Part shown: positions 20,841 through 32,424 of the stretch, in pieces
Position numbering within the stretch: the first letter of the stretch is position 1
Layout: each line of letters opens with the position of its first letter
Source of the DNA: Gymnopus androsaceus JB14
Lineage: Eukaryota > Basidiomycota > Agaricomycetes > Agaricales > Omphalotaceae
NCBI GenBank assembly: GCA_009733575.1
Contig: ML769406.1
Coordinates: 45,979-109,978, forward strand
Reading direction: 5' to 3'
DNA: 64,000 nt
Made by a program: the position numbers and the translations under genes
Notes under the pieces: generated by a model
Database searches by the model: none
What the model saw: only the letters and a program-made list of their open reading frames with translations
What the model was told of the DNA's origin: nothing

Positions 20841-23619
20841 TTAAAAACAATAAAGTTTCCCCATCCAGCGACGCTTGACTTTGTTCCTAGATGGCACGGC
20901 AACAACAGCGCTCTTTGTAGGTATCTCCACAATTAAGCTATGTTTAGCTTTGTGCTGAGATGTGCAATCACCATTGCTCTCTTTAACAGACTCACTGTCA
21001 GCGCCCCTTCCAGATTGAGACCGAGCACTGGCTCCCTCTATAGGCGGAGGCTCCAGGTGCCTCTGAATCCGCATAATAAACTGCCGAGCAAGTTTATGAG
21101 ATTCCTCCGCATCCTGGTATCCAGAATCCAGATAAGTAAGGCTGATATTTCCAAGAAAGCAACAAACCTCAGCCCATTTGAGTGCCCTCCACGCATCTTC
21201 TTTCTTTAACAGAGCCACATTGTCTAGCAAAACCTGCAATATCTCGTCTGATGGTAGCGCATTCAAAATATGATTAATCCACTCAGACCTGGCATAGCGG
21301 AAAAGCTGAGCATGAACATCAGACGTTCTCGAGAGAATCCGAATACACTGTAACCCGATTTCCTTGTGGCATTCCGCATAATTAATTGTGATCATAGTGA
21401 AGTTGTCTGGACCAGATTTATTCCACAGATCATGATCAATTTGCGGCTGATTCATATTCAAGGGCAAAATGGGTAGATGTGCTGGCCAGGGCGAGTGCAT
21501 GAACTTGCTGACTGTCATCCAGTCCAACCGAGGGTGATGGAGGTGGGTCAGGAGGGAATCAATCATTTCTGACTGAACTCTTTCAGCCTTTTGGCCCTGA
21601 TACAAGATGAGATGGGTCTTGAGTACCAAAATTACCGCCATTATAAATTTACTAGCTTGAGTCTTGAGAGAGGATGGTTTTGGGATCTGAAAACCGCGGT
21701 CAAACAATCTATATCGCTTGATCAGAATATCAAGGATTGGTGGATGATTAGAACTTTGTTGTAGGGCCTAGTAAAGGTAGCAAATCAATGATGAGCACAA
21801 TGGATTGGAAAGAAAGACCAACGAACATGGGCCCATTGGACAACACTTTGGAAATTATTGAGACAACTTCGCAATGCATCAATATAAACCTTTAAGCTCG
21901 TGTTTTTATACCGCAAAGTGGTATTTAGTAACCCACAAAGGTCGACCTGATTAAGTGCAGTCAGAATTCTGCTACTGGATGAATTTTTGATCTTTTGAAA
22001 ATGAGCCCCCCAGAAAGTGCATGCATAATGCTCAAATTCTGATTGTGCGCTGTAAAATAATGCACTTGAGTTGAAATTCTAGTGAGAAAAAAGAGTCTCA
22101 CCATTTAAACTGACAATTGATGGTTGACTTTGAAATGATCTTCAGCAAGTAAAACAGAGCCCGCTCATGATGTGCTTTCCTCGTCTCAACAAAGTATCTC
22201 CCCGACCGCTTTGGATCAGTGAGAAAGTCGATGAAAGATGCATGGCGTACTGTGATGTTGTCATGGTCATTTTCTGGTATGAGCAACACTGAATGTAGTC
22301 GGGATAACAATGCCCAAACTTTTCCCTTGGGAAGGAAGAAGAGACCCTCAATGACAAAGGCTGATGTTTGTGAATAACGCTTGTCAAAGAACGTGCCAGC
22401 GGGGCTCAAAATGTGAGCCATGACATCAGAGAAAAGCACTGTCTCTGGGCATACAGAAAGAATCTGTATGTACAGGAAATCAAGATCGGGATACGGAGAG
22501 TCGAAGTCAGCAGGCACGGTGATTTTTAGAATGATCTCCAGCCGCTCGACGGGAAAACCATCATAATCCCCGACGTACTTGATGACAGTCGCAGCGTAGA
22601 TAAACTGTCCGCATGCCCTTTGCACAAGCTGCTGGATAATGCCATTTCCAGGCCAGTTTTCATTGGCATGTGCCATGGTTTTTCCATGTTCTTGTCGGAT
22701 TTTACAAAATCCATGTCCAAGATAGTTGGCAATATCTTTCGCGGATTGGAATGATTTGCTAATGTCGGTGCAATCCAGGATGCGGTGAAAGGCCTGGTGA
22801 TTGAAAGCACTCCGGATGCGGGGCTCTGGTCGGCTACAGATGAGGAACTTGAATGGCAAGGATGGAGTCGCAGTTTTGGCTTGATGGATGATGGATAGTA
22901 AACGCTCCTGAGATGCAATATCGATACATTCATCAAGACCATCAATGACAATTAACCGAGGAAGACTCTTCCATTGCCCAGTCAACCCGCAAGTAGCCAA
23001 CCAATTGCAGGGTAATGTCATGAGCTCCTGAAACTGCTGTTCTAGGATGGCATCTACAATGCCAGGATTATCACGGACAGCACGATTAATGTGGTATTTG
23101 AGGAGCGGTCCAAGTGTCGACGATGTTGCTAACTGGTAAGCGATAGTGATGAAGAATGAAGTCAGGTTGTTCCGCAAAGGATCTGCCCGTGCAAAGAAGA
23201 AAGTGGCAGCGAGATGAGAAGCCGCAAACTCTTCCGATATGGTCTGAGCCACCGCCGATTTGCCCACACCCGCTCCACCGTACAGCCAATAAATGGATGT
23301 CGAATCAGTGACATCAGTAATCCAACTTCTTAAGATCTCGAGAACTTGAGTGCGAGTCCCCAGATGACAATTTGGGGGAGGAAAACGCTGTTCGGAGTTA
23401 TAAAAAGCACCCCGGACAGCATTTTTGTAGAGTATTTTAAGACCAGCTGCACAAAGGAAATATGAGCCTCATACAAAATTAATTCAAGTTGAAGACAATT
23501 TACACACCGTAATCTTGCTCTTCCGACTTTCCGTGAAAATTATAGTTTATGTCGCCTGTAATATTAGTGAATGATCCATTGTTTATTGTAAAGTTGTGGG
23601 CATCGGGAAAGATGGACAT
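20841..23619 (-). CDS. NACHT-domain STAND NTPase, block B copy (intact)
   Basis: Predicted 868-residue NLR-like ATPase; members act as molecular switches in fungal non-self or stress sensing, but the ligand and output are unknown. Four inferred exons (23619-23508, 23446-22102, 22049-21827, 21767-20841) sum to 869 codons with GT..AG introns of 50-65 bases. The start gives MSIFPDAHNFTINNGSFTNI, the leader usual in mushroom NACHT proteins. GAFYNSEQRFPPPNC precedes the P-loop GGAGVGKSAV. Walker B is LIVIDGLDECID and the C-terminal half is helical with HYACTFWGAHF. No WD40, ankyrin or TPR repeats are seen. The tail is Lys/Arg-rich. Block A holds a broken paralog at 6515-9144. Confidence 0.9.
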
Positions 23620-24321
23620 GAAGAATTGAAGAATGTTCCAAGAAGCGAGAATTAGAATTGAAGAATATTCTAAGAAGCGTTATCATTCTTCATGTCCATC
23701 TCAAGCCTATAGCTTCCAAACTTACTACACGCCCCGCCCGCATGCTGCAATACAACTTTAATTTAAGAGGCGCCGTATACAAGCGTATACAGTCTAAAAG
23801 TGTATACAGTCCAAGAGCTGTTATGTTTCAATAGAAGCTCCGCCACAATTAGAATATGTTAGGGATCACCAGGTCCTTTCATAGTCCTCAGTAAAACGTG
23901 TATCTTTACAGCAGTCAACTTACACTTTGTGGAATGAAGACTGATATGGTACTTATGAGTCAATGTATTGTGCAGGCATCAACCCACAAGTGGAAGCGCG
24001 CAAGATCCTTCGTAGGGACAAAGATGTACTAAACGCGATCTTCTTGAAACACAGATCGAAAAACACAGCGCAATAATCTTTAACAGAGCTTGTTGAAAAG
24101 CTGATAGCAATAAGTCTATTATCGAGGAAAAGATTATCTGCATGCGTAGTGGCAAGCAGACAAGAGATAACAGGCGGATGAGAGTCGTTCGCATTTGCTA
24201 GAATGGTTCACTCATTTACGCCTCATTTTTTTTCCGGGAGACGAAGATTCCGATCGGTGATATATGCTAGGTGAGGATATTGGTCCAGGGGCCATCGGCA
24301 GGAACAAGTTGTAACAATCGG
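23620..24321. other. Intergenic, no gene found
   Basis: The first ~80 bases resemble the upstream region of NACHT-A. A local direct repeat GAAGAATTGAAGAATGTTCCAAGAAGCG / GAATTGAAGAATATTCTAAGAAGCG lies at 23620-23682. The remainder has no recognised feature. Confidence 0.4.
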
Positions 24322-24602
24322 CATCAGCAAAACCTGTATTTTGCATTTTAATTTCCACAGCAATACTTAAAATTCCCAGAGCTCCCAGAGCTGGCAGCGC
24401 TTGCCAGTGCTGTCAGAAATACAAAATCGTACAACATCTCTTTTTTTATTTCCAAATAAGGTGATTTTGCAGCCTCTGGGAGCTTCTGGGAGCTCTGGCC
24501 GGCACCGACCAGTGCATCTAAGTGCTGGAGCGCTGGGACGCTGAAGGCACCGTCCAGCGCTTGCAAGGACTGGCCACATCATATGTACATGTTTTGCTGA
24601 TG
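24322..24602. mobile_element. 281-base non-autonomous element with CATCAGCAAAAC termini
   Basis: Starts CATCAGCAAAACCTGTATTTTGC and ends with GTACATGTTTTGCTGATG, so the ends are inverted repeats of about 18 bases with one mismatch. The interior is built of CCAGAGCTCC / GGGAGCTCTGG-type arms that can fold back. If the tips are ATCAGC..GCTGAT the flanks are GGC and GGC, a possible 3-base target duplication. It encodes no protein. Relatives lie at 1-340, ending at 578, and at 62541-63275. Confidence 0.7.
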
Positions 24603-24949
24603 GCCCTCTGAGAACTCGTCACAGTATAAAGATATCCCCATGCTGTAGTGCAAGTAATCTCTTATTTGAGCAAAGGATCTGAACGTTGTCTGAACGCCTC
24701 AGCTTCTAGGCTGGAAAAAAGCGAATATATACGGAATACTTATACATATAAATGCGGTATTGCAGCGCTAAATCATACTTATTGACGGCAAGACCCTGGT
24801 TGGATCTTCTGAGGCATTTTCGCTGAGGAAAACACTGCTCTGTATCTTGATCCGGGGGGATCGTTGGATGGAAAGCGGGAGTTGGTGGAGTACTAGGATG
24901 AATGCTTTTTCGAATTATTGCTGTTCTTGCTGTAAGTATTAACCTCTAC
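24603..24949. other. Duplicated non-coding sequence before the monooxygenase relic
   Basis: Bases ~24815-24949 match ~10700-10830 (GAAAACACTGCTCTGTA.. GATCGTTG.. TGCTGTAAGTA), the 3' flank of the block A monooxygenase. No gene is seen. Confidence 0.45.
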
Positions 24950-25870
24950 CTACGCCCTCATTTCCAGCAGTTCCTTGAGCCCATAATCCTCAACAGGTAC
25001 AGCGTTTGCCGGTGGTCCCGCGCCCAGCTTAAACAGCAAAGAAAACAGCCCCGACCAGGAAGGAGGTATATGCTAGCATTCAAGACCCAGACTCATCATG
25101 CTGTCTCTGGATTCAAGGCCGGGGTGTGGGCATACATAGTGCCAATCTCTGCGCGCAGTCCATGAGAGGTCACATCATGTTTCATACTCAGCGAAAGCAG
25201 CTGTGTGATCATTGGGACAACGTTCGAGGGTGCCGTGCCAGATTATAAGCCAAGGTCGGTGCCCATGCCTGAGAGGGTTGAAGCACAGTGACTGAAATAG
25301 ATCAGAAAGACGAAATCACAGTTTGTGCGTAGGAGGACTTACCACCCTCGCTTTACTCCACTTGTCCTTCCTGACTTGACCGACCACATTGTAATAAAAG
25401 TCGTTTGCTGCTATAATCTTCCTGATAATACATTCGGGCTCCGAACCAGCATCTTGAAAATACTCTTTCAACAACTCCTTCTGTGCCTTCACGTCCTCCC
25501 GACCTTTTGCCGCGACCGGCATTGGGAGCCTAAATATTGGAACCATCGACGCCACATCTTTCCATTGACATGCTGAAAAATGCGCCATACATTCCCAATC
25601 GCTTCACCCTTTCCCACTCACCCTCAGCGCCCAGACCATACTCCTTGTTCGACTCTGCAGACCGTCCGCTCCGACTACCAGATCAATGTCCATTTCTCCT
25701 TACCCTTCGTAAAGCGCACGTGGATCTTTTCTCTATTTTTCTCCAGCTCATCAAGATATTCTCCAAAGATATACTTCCCTCTGAGCCTCCTCGCTGACCA
25801 ACTTGCTCCGCCTCCAGAGAAGTTGCGATACCATGCCCCGCAGGATCTCAATATCACTGGTGGGCGTCGA
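24950..25870 (-). pseudogene. FAD monooxygenase, block B copy (decayed)
   Basis: Paralog of the intact gene at 10828-12187. Recognisable pieces on the minus strand are the equivalent of PAVAEKGREDVKAQKELLKEYFQDAG (near 25500-25420), EYIFGEYLDELE (near 25770) and the C-terminal PANAVPVEDYG equivalent (near 25010). The GD motif region is disrupted by a deletion, and the N-terminal Rossmann half upstream of ~25870 is missing. Several frameshifts separate the pieces, so no functional flavoprotein can be made. Confidence 0.85.
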
Positions 25871-26149
25871 AACCTGCACGCCTTCTTCGCCCATAGTCGG
25901 AGTCAGCTGACCTTGCCCGAGCTTGGACCTTACATCCTGGGTCTCGGCGAGTCTGGTTTCTGTTCATCACCCAGTTCCATTTTTTATGCCGGCGTAAATG
26001 AGCAGGATTATTTGGAGCTGCGATGCGATTCCGACTCCTCCTTCTAAGTTCTAACAAGCGGAAGATAAGAGAATCGCAGGGATGTCAAACCATAAATTCG
26101 TTTTCCGCTCTTAATGAGAAAATCTTTAATATGTATTGCTTTCGTCAAC

Positions 26150-26235
26150 ATTCGTTTGATATCATTGTTTTTATCGCTGATGTCGGCGTATCCTCACCGA
26201 CGCTGCTCCTCAGGATACATTCCAAGGTACGTCAA
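26150..26235 (+). repeat. Mitochondrial-carrier-like relic, block B
   Basis: Shares TTTATCGCTGATGTCGGCGT.. and the following GCTGCTCCTCAGGATAC with 20428-20500 and 13210-13280. The next ~350 bases to 26626 match the promoter-side flank of the block A membrane protein gene (13910-14285). Confidence 0.4.
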
Positions 26236-26626
26236 ATCAGTCAGTGAGGGCTGACTCTATCGCTAGAACAATCTCTCCGACGCCTCAAACACCCTTTTCC
26301 AGCTCAGTGCGTGGATATATTTAAAGACAAGCTGCTTGACTTCCGTCTTTCCGTCGATCCCGCCGTTGTTGCCTCATGTTGTTCGTCGGGAGTACGGTTG
26401 CCTGTTACCATATCTGGAAGTAATATTCCGACTTGCTGAATTCCGCAGTGTTCGCTCGTCCGGTCATCAGCTTTGAAGTTATACAGTACCGATCGAAGTC
26501 CTTCAGTGTCAACACAGCGCGTTTAAGCATATGCGTGGATCCGTCTTTTCGCAAAGGACAAAAAGGAAGAAAGTAAGTATCTCCATGCATCTCATAATCC
26601 CCAACTCGTCTGTTATCTGAGCAAGA

Positions 26627-27614
26627 ATGTCGACCTCCTCAGATTCCATCAACTATGCAAAGCTCTTTGGATTCAAATCCATTCCAGCGGCGGTCATTTT
26701 TGCAATCTGTTACTTGCCTCTCTGTCTCTGGTTCATTCCAAAGGTTATTATGCGACGCACCTATGCCGTTTTCACTGTAACCCTGTTCTGCCTCAGTGAG
26801 TGGACTCTCATTTCTACAGTGATGAGTCGTTCTGATATATCCACGCAGTGCGTTTCGCTGCTTTCATCATACGGGTCGCTCTATTAGCGTCTAATAGTAT
26901 TGGTGAAGATGAAAATGTCTTTATTGTCGATGAAGTCCTCTTTTCTATTGGGTTTTTCGGTCTGCTTTACGGTGCATACGGACTCGTTCTCGATCGGTCG
27001 GTGGTTTTCCGCGCCTTCCTTTGTAGTCGTTTCGCTGACGCTGAGCTCAATAGCCTTGCCCTCTGCGCAACTTCTCAATACCACGAAAACCCTGTGAACG
27101 CTATCCTTAGCAACCGAAAGCTCTTCCATCTCGTTTTATTAGCTGGATTGATCATGGGTATCATTGGAATCACAGGATTCTACTGGCAGTTCACCGAGTT
27201 CGAGCGGAACGACATTGCGAAAAGCTAGCGTGATTGTTTTCTTGATTCTTACGCTGCTTCAAGCATACCAAACCTTCACTCTTGTGAGGGCTGAACGTTC
27301 AGGTGAGATAATTTTCTCTTTCATGTTCCTTTGAATATTTATCTGACGTTCTTGTAGAGGATTCCAAGTTTCGCACTCAGTCTCTTGGTGACACCCTCGG
27401 AGCTCGTCACGGAGCGTATCATCTTTGGGGCCATTGCAGCTCTTTTGCTCGTACGAGAGATCTATTTGGTGTCGACCATAAGCTCCACGATAAAGCAGAA
27501 CAAGGAGGATACGTGGTATCCCCTGGTCGCGCTTCCCGAGCTTATTTGTGTTGTGTTGTATGCCTTACCAGGAGTTATTCCTCCTACTCCTGGCTCTTCC
27601 GATCTTCCTCGGTA
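26627..27614 (+). pseudogene. DUF7702-like multi-pass membrane protein, block B copy (frameshifted)
   Basis: Over 90% alike to the block A copy. The first exon is intact (MSTSSDSINYAKLFGFKSIP; helix AAVIFAICYLPLCLWFI). The second exon reads past the site where copy A breaks (27021 has CCTTTGTAG, A has CCTTGTAG), but an extra A near 27172 (ATCACAGGATTC versus ATCACGGATTC) shifts the frame in the next helix. Another inserted base lies near 27414. The last exon is open (IIFGAIAALLLVREIYLVST .. VALPELICVVLYALPGVIP). Combining the two copies shows the ancestral gene was continuous; neither copy alone is. Function unknown. Confidence 0.72.
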
Positions 27615-27789
27615 ATCGTAGTTGTACGGATCGATAAAATGCATGGGTATGGGTATATTTATTACATAGGGCGGTATAATAAAAGGGATACATTACTATA
27701 TATATACTTACCGATACAAATATTAAAGAGAAAGTAAATTAACTACAGCCACACGGACAATTAATTCATGGCAAGACGATCACTCGAGC

Positions 27790-28868
27790 TTCAGTTCCTA
27801 GTGAAAACTGTACTCTTCCGCCAACACAGGGATCCAGGACGACCCATAGAACAGCAATGCTATAAGCCTGAGGTCCTTGTAATCACATCTATCCAAGCTC
27901 CACTTTCGGGTTGATTCCTCGATCCTGGTCTGTAGTTCCAGTATTCATGATTTGAGCTTTGCCACCCTGCATAACCCGCTTGATTTCCATGCAAATGTCC
28001 TGAAGCCACCTTGAGTCGTGTGATATGTCGGTTCTCGATCAACAACTCTCATATGATGAGTGACAGGACGAAGCCCCGGGTACTACGGAAGGAACGCCGC
28101 GATTAACTAGCCTGAAAAGACATGGAAAGAAGATATATACTTACATCGAATTTCCACTGAGTCCTTCTCCAACCCTGGTGAGCGAACACCGTCGCTTCGG
28201 GGTCATCCAGAATCGATGCCTGCTTCAAAACTGTCGCGACAGATACCCCAGGGAGCTTCTTGGAAAAGAATTTCACGGGCTGTTCTGAGGTAAAGCCGGA
28301 GTGTTCTGGTCGTCTAGGAAGATATTCCAACTGGAGGGGAGGGGGTACAGGGAAAGAACGACCGGGGTTGGCGAGGATCCACTGGGCGTCAGGTGAAGCT
28401 GCAGGACGGGCGAAAGAATAAATCGAGTCGGGAGGGTAGGGCTCGTCGATATGTGATCCTCGATGATGGGCCTATAAAGAGAAGTGAGATTACTATGGAT
28501 AGGTAATGAAGAGAAAGAGGTTACTCACAGCGGTCGGTGCACGAGCACGGGCGTAGGGAGAAGCTGCATGAGCATGAGAACCGCTCTCAGAGCGGCGGCG
28601 AGATGAACCCTATAAACATGTTTTATGAAAATTGAATAGCGAGAGAGAATGGAAAAGTATTTACCGGGTTCGACTGTCCCGGGTGAGCGAGCTGTTGCTG
28701 TGGATAAGGATGAGGTTGGGGAACGACTATCTGAGGGTAAACGCGCGCAGCCTGCGCATGGTACGTGATCCAGTTGGGATTATAGGCGTAATCGAATTGG
28801 GATGGCATTCCAAGCAGCTTTTCTTGACGTTGTGCACAGATAGAAGAGAAGAATAATATTTGAACCAT
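27790..28868 (-). pseudogene. Conserved hypothetical protein X, block B copy (better preserved)
   Basis: Start near 28868, with MPSQFDYAYNPNWITYHAQA inside exon 1 and a Pro/Gln-rich run (VPQPHPYPQQQLAHPGQSNP). Inferred introns lead to a His/Arg/Ala-rich exon (~28606-28530), then an exon at ~28470-28140 containing DEPYPPDSIYSFARPAASPD, LEYLPRRPEHSGFTS and a conserved WRRTQWKFDV. The last exon (~28110-27860) shows frame breaks, so the C-terminus is doubtful. No domain is recognised. Base-for-base pairing with 15430-16530 marks it as part of the A/B duplication. Confidence 0.45.
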
Positions 28869-28869
28869 C

Positions 28870-30535
28870 TTTTACAAAAAGCCGGCCTTTTATGCAGCCT
28901 GATGAATGCTGGGCCACAATCAATCCAAGCGGATTGAGTACAATGCTCGATCGGGAAGCTTGCCTTGTATGTCGCAGAGTGGGACCATACAAGCCCTACA
29001 CCAGGGTCGAAAGCTCGCAACGATTATTGTCATGATGCGTCGCCAACGATTTTTGACCAAATTAGGACGAGAGGCCAGCTTTGATCTTCCTAAAAAGGAA
29101 ATGTCATAGCACACGAAGAGCTTCAAAATGATCAATGAGCCCAAGAAAAGGAACGGGACAATAGAAAATGAAAATTGGGGCAACGAACGCAACATTAATG
29201 CGAAACATCATGAATCTTGAGCGGCGACTTGGAACGCCGTGTAAACAAGGAAAACAGATCAATATTCAAGAGATTTGAATCATAGCATTGGAAGTTGAAA
29301 AACCGTATAACGTACGAAACCCGCTTCAGAGAATCAGGATACATGATTCTCGGTAGGAATTTTCCCTGAACGAGTACAAGGGCAGAACAGGCCAATCGTT
29401 GACCGTATCTGCAGAAGGAAAAGACCTCAAGCCAGGCAAAGTTTGAACGTACTTGAGACAGGATTTTACCCCCAACTAGTTGGAAACTCAATTCGTGCTG
29501 AATACATGATCACAAGGTACGAAGACAGCGCAAGGTGTTTTTTCGAAGGAAGGTGAGAACGACAGGTGATAGCTGTGCGAAGTAAACGACGCTGAGGTTA
29601 CCTGCATGGAAACGTCAGTCAATAGCTCCGCAGACCCCAGAACACACTCACCTGGCTTTTCGAATATTCTACGAACGAAACTGAGCCCGGTAACGCAACC
29701 CGTAGTTCATTCTAACAATCAGTCCTGCTCTTACTCCTGTTTCAAGAGGATTCGAACGCCGAGGACAAGCCCGGAACTTGCAGAACTTTGCATACGATGA
29801 ACGCTCGAAGCTGTGGCGTTGCTACTGCAGTCATGTTGAGAACTCGAAAAAATCTTCTAGTCCAGACTGAGGGAGGTCCATGATTCGGATAAGCAATGGC
29901 TACTGTGATTCTATAGCCAATTATCAGAATTACAGGCTGAAGTAAAGCTGAATTCTGAATGGAACGTTCAGATATGCCTTGAAAATGAATGCCCTCGAAT
30001 TTGCAGATGCGTTCATGAAGCAAGAATGTGATTGGTTCGGAGGATACGGTCCGATTCCTTGACGCGGTGGCGTCGCTCTTTGACCTCGACTTCGACCAAA
30101 CTTCGCGCGCTTCAACCAAGCTTCAACGATGCGACGTTTACCACATTCGAATGATTTTCTGAAAGGTCAGAAGGCTATATCTGCTTTTTAGCGCGAAATG
30201 CACAAATAACTCATGATTCCTCGTCTGCGACTCTGCGCCACAAGTTGAGCCCAGGAAGAAAGGAGGTTTTATCACCGGCTGAGGCCGATATTGGGATATT
30301 CTTTCACATAGAACATCCGGGGTGTATTCTACCGACTTTGAGCTCACCGTATTCGGGTTCACATTGAACATTCGGACCTTCGTCATCTAGAGAAGCGAAT
30401 AGACCAGCTTTCTGCCAATCCTTGAGATCTTTGCAGTTTATTTGGCATCGAGAAATCTTGATAACGCTAGAATCATATCTGTGGCGACCTTGATCATTTC
30501 TCTGATTTTTTCTCCTAGGGCCGACGGATGAGAGC
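28870..30535. other. Duplicated flank and unassigned sequence
   Basis: Bases 28925-29225 and 29790-30110 match 16600-17195 of block A; 29230-29790 is extra sequence in B. The minus-strand segment 30119-29742 (LLHERICKFE, QGISERSIQN) is the counterpart of 17200-16952. From ~30130 the duplication ends. No gene is called. Confidence 0.4.
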
Positions 30536-30537
30536 CC

Positions 30538-30545
30538 TATAAAAA
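30538..30545 (+). promoter_or_regulatory. TATA box of the first AA14 LPMO gene
   Basis: TATAAAAA lies 71 bases before the ATG at 30616, within CCCTATAAAAACC. A pyrimidine-rich stretch (CCCCATTCCCTCCCTCATTTCCTCC) follows at ~30570, typical of fungal core promoters. Confidence 0.6.
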
Positions 30546-30615
30546 CCATGTTCATTAACTCGTATTCTCCCCATTCCCTCCCTCATTTCCTCCTACTCAC
30601 CTTATAAACATCACC

Positions 30616-32424
30616 ATGCAGCTCGCTATCATCGTCTACTTAGCTTTAGCGGCATCGGTCCATGCTCACCTAGCTGCATTCACGAAAGGAATGTATTGCC
30701 TCAATGTGAGTATCGGCCGTGTTCATGGAATATATAAACTTATCCTTGTCTTTCCGGTTAATCAGGGATCAACAGGAAATAATCTGAACTCGGATGACCC
30801 AAACCTTCCGTTGTATGACCTCGAATTTGACCAATGGTGGAGTGAGTAACCTCCTTGTATTCTTCCAAATGCTCTAACTTCATATCCTCGGACAGTGCAT
30901 GCTTTCAACGGTGTACGTCCCCACATTACCTTCACTTAAGCATATCACCGTAACTATCGTATTAGTGCGACAAACGCCCTCCAAATCCAGGAGATAACCT
31001 AACGCTGTGAGTAGCATTTTCACTGGTCCTTAACCAATATTCATTTGTGTTCCAGACCAGCTGGAGGTTCTGTCACCCTCCAACTCGGAAGTAATCAAGC
31101 GTTCACCGATATGTCGTACGGAGGCAAGTTCATGACTGCGTGGCCCAATGGCCAGTCTTATCCTGACAATTATGTGCGGCGCTGAGTTCTATCTTCATTC
31201 TCATGGTTCCTACCTTCCCCTGATACGTTACCTACTACAGAACGATGCATCTTGCATTACTGCTCCAAATTGTTCGTATAATCCGCGGAGTTCTGAATCT
31301 CGAAATGCCTACCAATCATTTACTTACATATTCAATTCGATAGTGCACACTCAGAACGAATCGATGGCTGCAGGAACAGCACTAGCCATCTCCTATCAAG
31401 TAAGTCATTCAAAGTTCCAGGGGCACATGCAGTCGGAGCCGACGTGAATTGAATGCTAACGTTTTCAATATCTTTCTAGTCCGATATCACCAAAGTAACG
31501 CCAGAGAACCTTGTCGTCATGAGTGTGGCGTACAAGTGCGTATGCGTGTCTATTTTTCTGACCGCGATGATTAAACGAGATCGATTCCTAGCACTCCATT
31601 CAAGCTTCTGGCTACGTATCATATTCCTGCCGGGCTGCCTGCATGTCCTAAAGAAGGGTGTATTTGTGCTGTAAGTGGCTGTTTCTCCTTGCAGCGTAAG
31701 AAGACCTTTTCTCATGCTTTGATTCTATGTACAGTGGAGCTGGGTGTGTTCCTATCGCTAAATATGGCTTGGTCGATGCTAATTTAAACGTATTCCACTC
31801 TTCGTGATACTATCGTAGATACCAAATGGGTGAGGATGTTCAACTTGCTATTATTGTCAAGTCATTTCTGACTATTTTCGCTTCTCATATCACGCAGTTG
31901 CGGCCAAAGTAACATGTATCTAGAAGCGATACGATGCACTGTCACCGGAGAAACTGGCTCAAAGCCCCTCGGGACACCCAAACCTCCGGTGTGGTGCCAG
32001 AACAACTCGAGCGCATGCGTAAAGGGCCCGAAACAGATGTTGTATTGGCACCAAGCAAGCGGGAATAATATCGTTGTAGATGGATATGATTTAGCTGGAG
32101 AACCGAAGAGCCCAGGGTATAATGCCAAGTGTGGGTTTGCGAATGGTGAGTACTAGTGTATTCAAGGGGAAATCTAAATCTAATGTTTCTTTGTGAAGGC
32201 GCTCAAAATGATATATTCGAGAGGTCTGTTCGTTTCTGTTCGATTTCTGACCTTGTCACTCATGTCATGATTTCTTCCTCGTTCGATTTAACTCCAGTAC
32301 GACCTCCGTTTCAAAGAGGTCAACAGATATTGCGACGGCAGAATCGAGCTCTCAGAAGAACGTTACTACCTCGAAATCGGCTCATCGTCGTCGCCGTCGA
32401 AACTTTGGTGCTGACACTTTTTAG
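30616..32424 (+). CDS. AA14-type lytic polysaccharide monooxygenase, paralog 1
   Basis: Secreted copper enzyme of roughly 330 residues. AA14 enzymes were described as xylan-active LPMOs; activity is debated and not provable here. The start at 30616 gives signal peptide MQLAIIVYLALAASVHA, cleaved before His1 of HLAAFTKGMYCLN, the copper-binding N-terminal His. About ten short introns can be followed by GT..AG joins, giving SDDPNLPLYDLEFDQWWMHA, PPNPGDNLTLPAGG, a His in the [16 protein letters not shown] segment, PACPKEGCICA and [16 protein letters not shown]. The NGAQNDIF motif near the end is typical of AA14. It ends with a short Ser/Thr linker and a basic tail (HRRRRRNFGADTF). No lesion found. 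Paralog 2 is at 51515-53765. Confidence 0.82.

Noticed and set aside
29745..29775. GGATTCGAACGCC, resembling the complement of a tRNA B box
   Set aside because: No matching A box at the right distance on the minus strand and no cloverleaf could be drawn.
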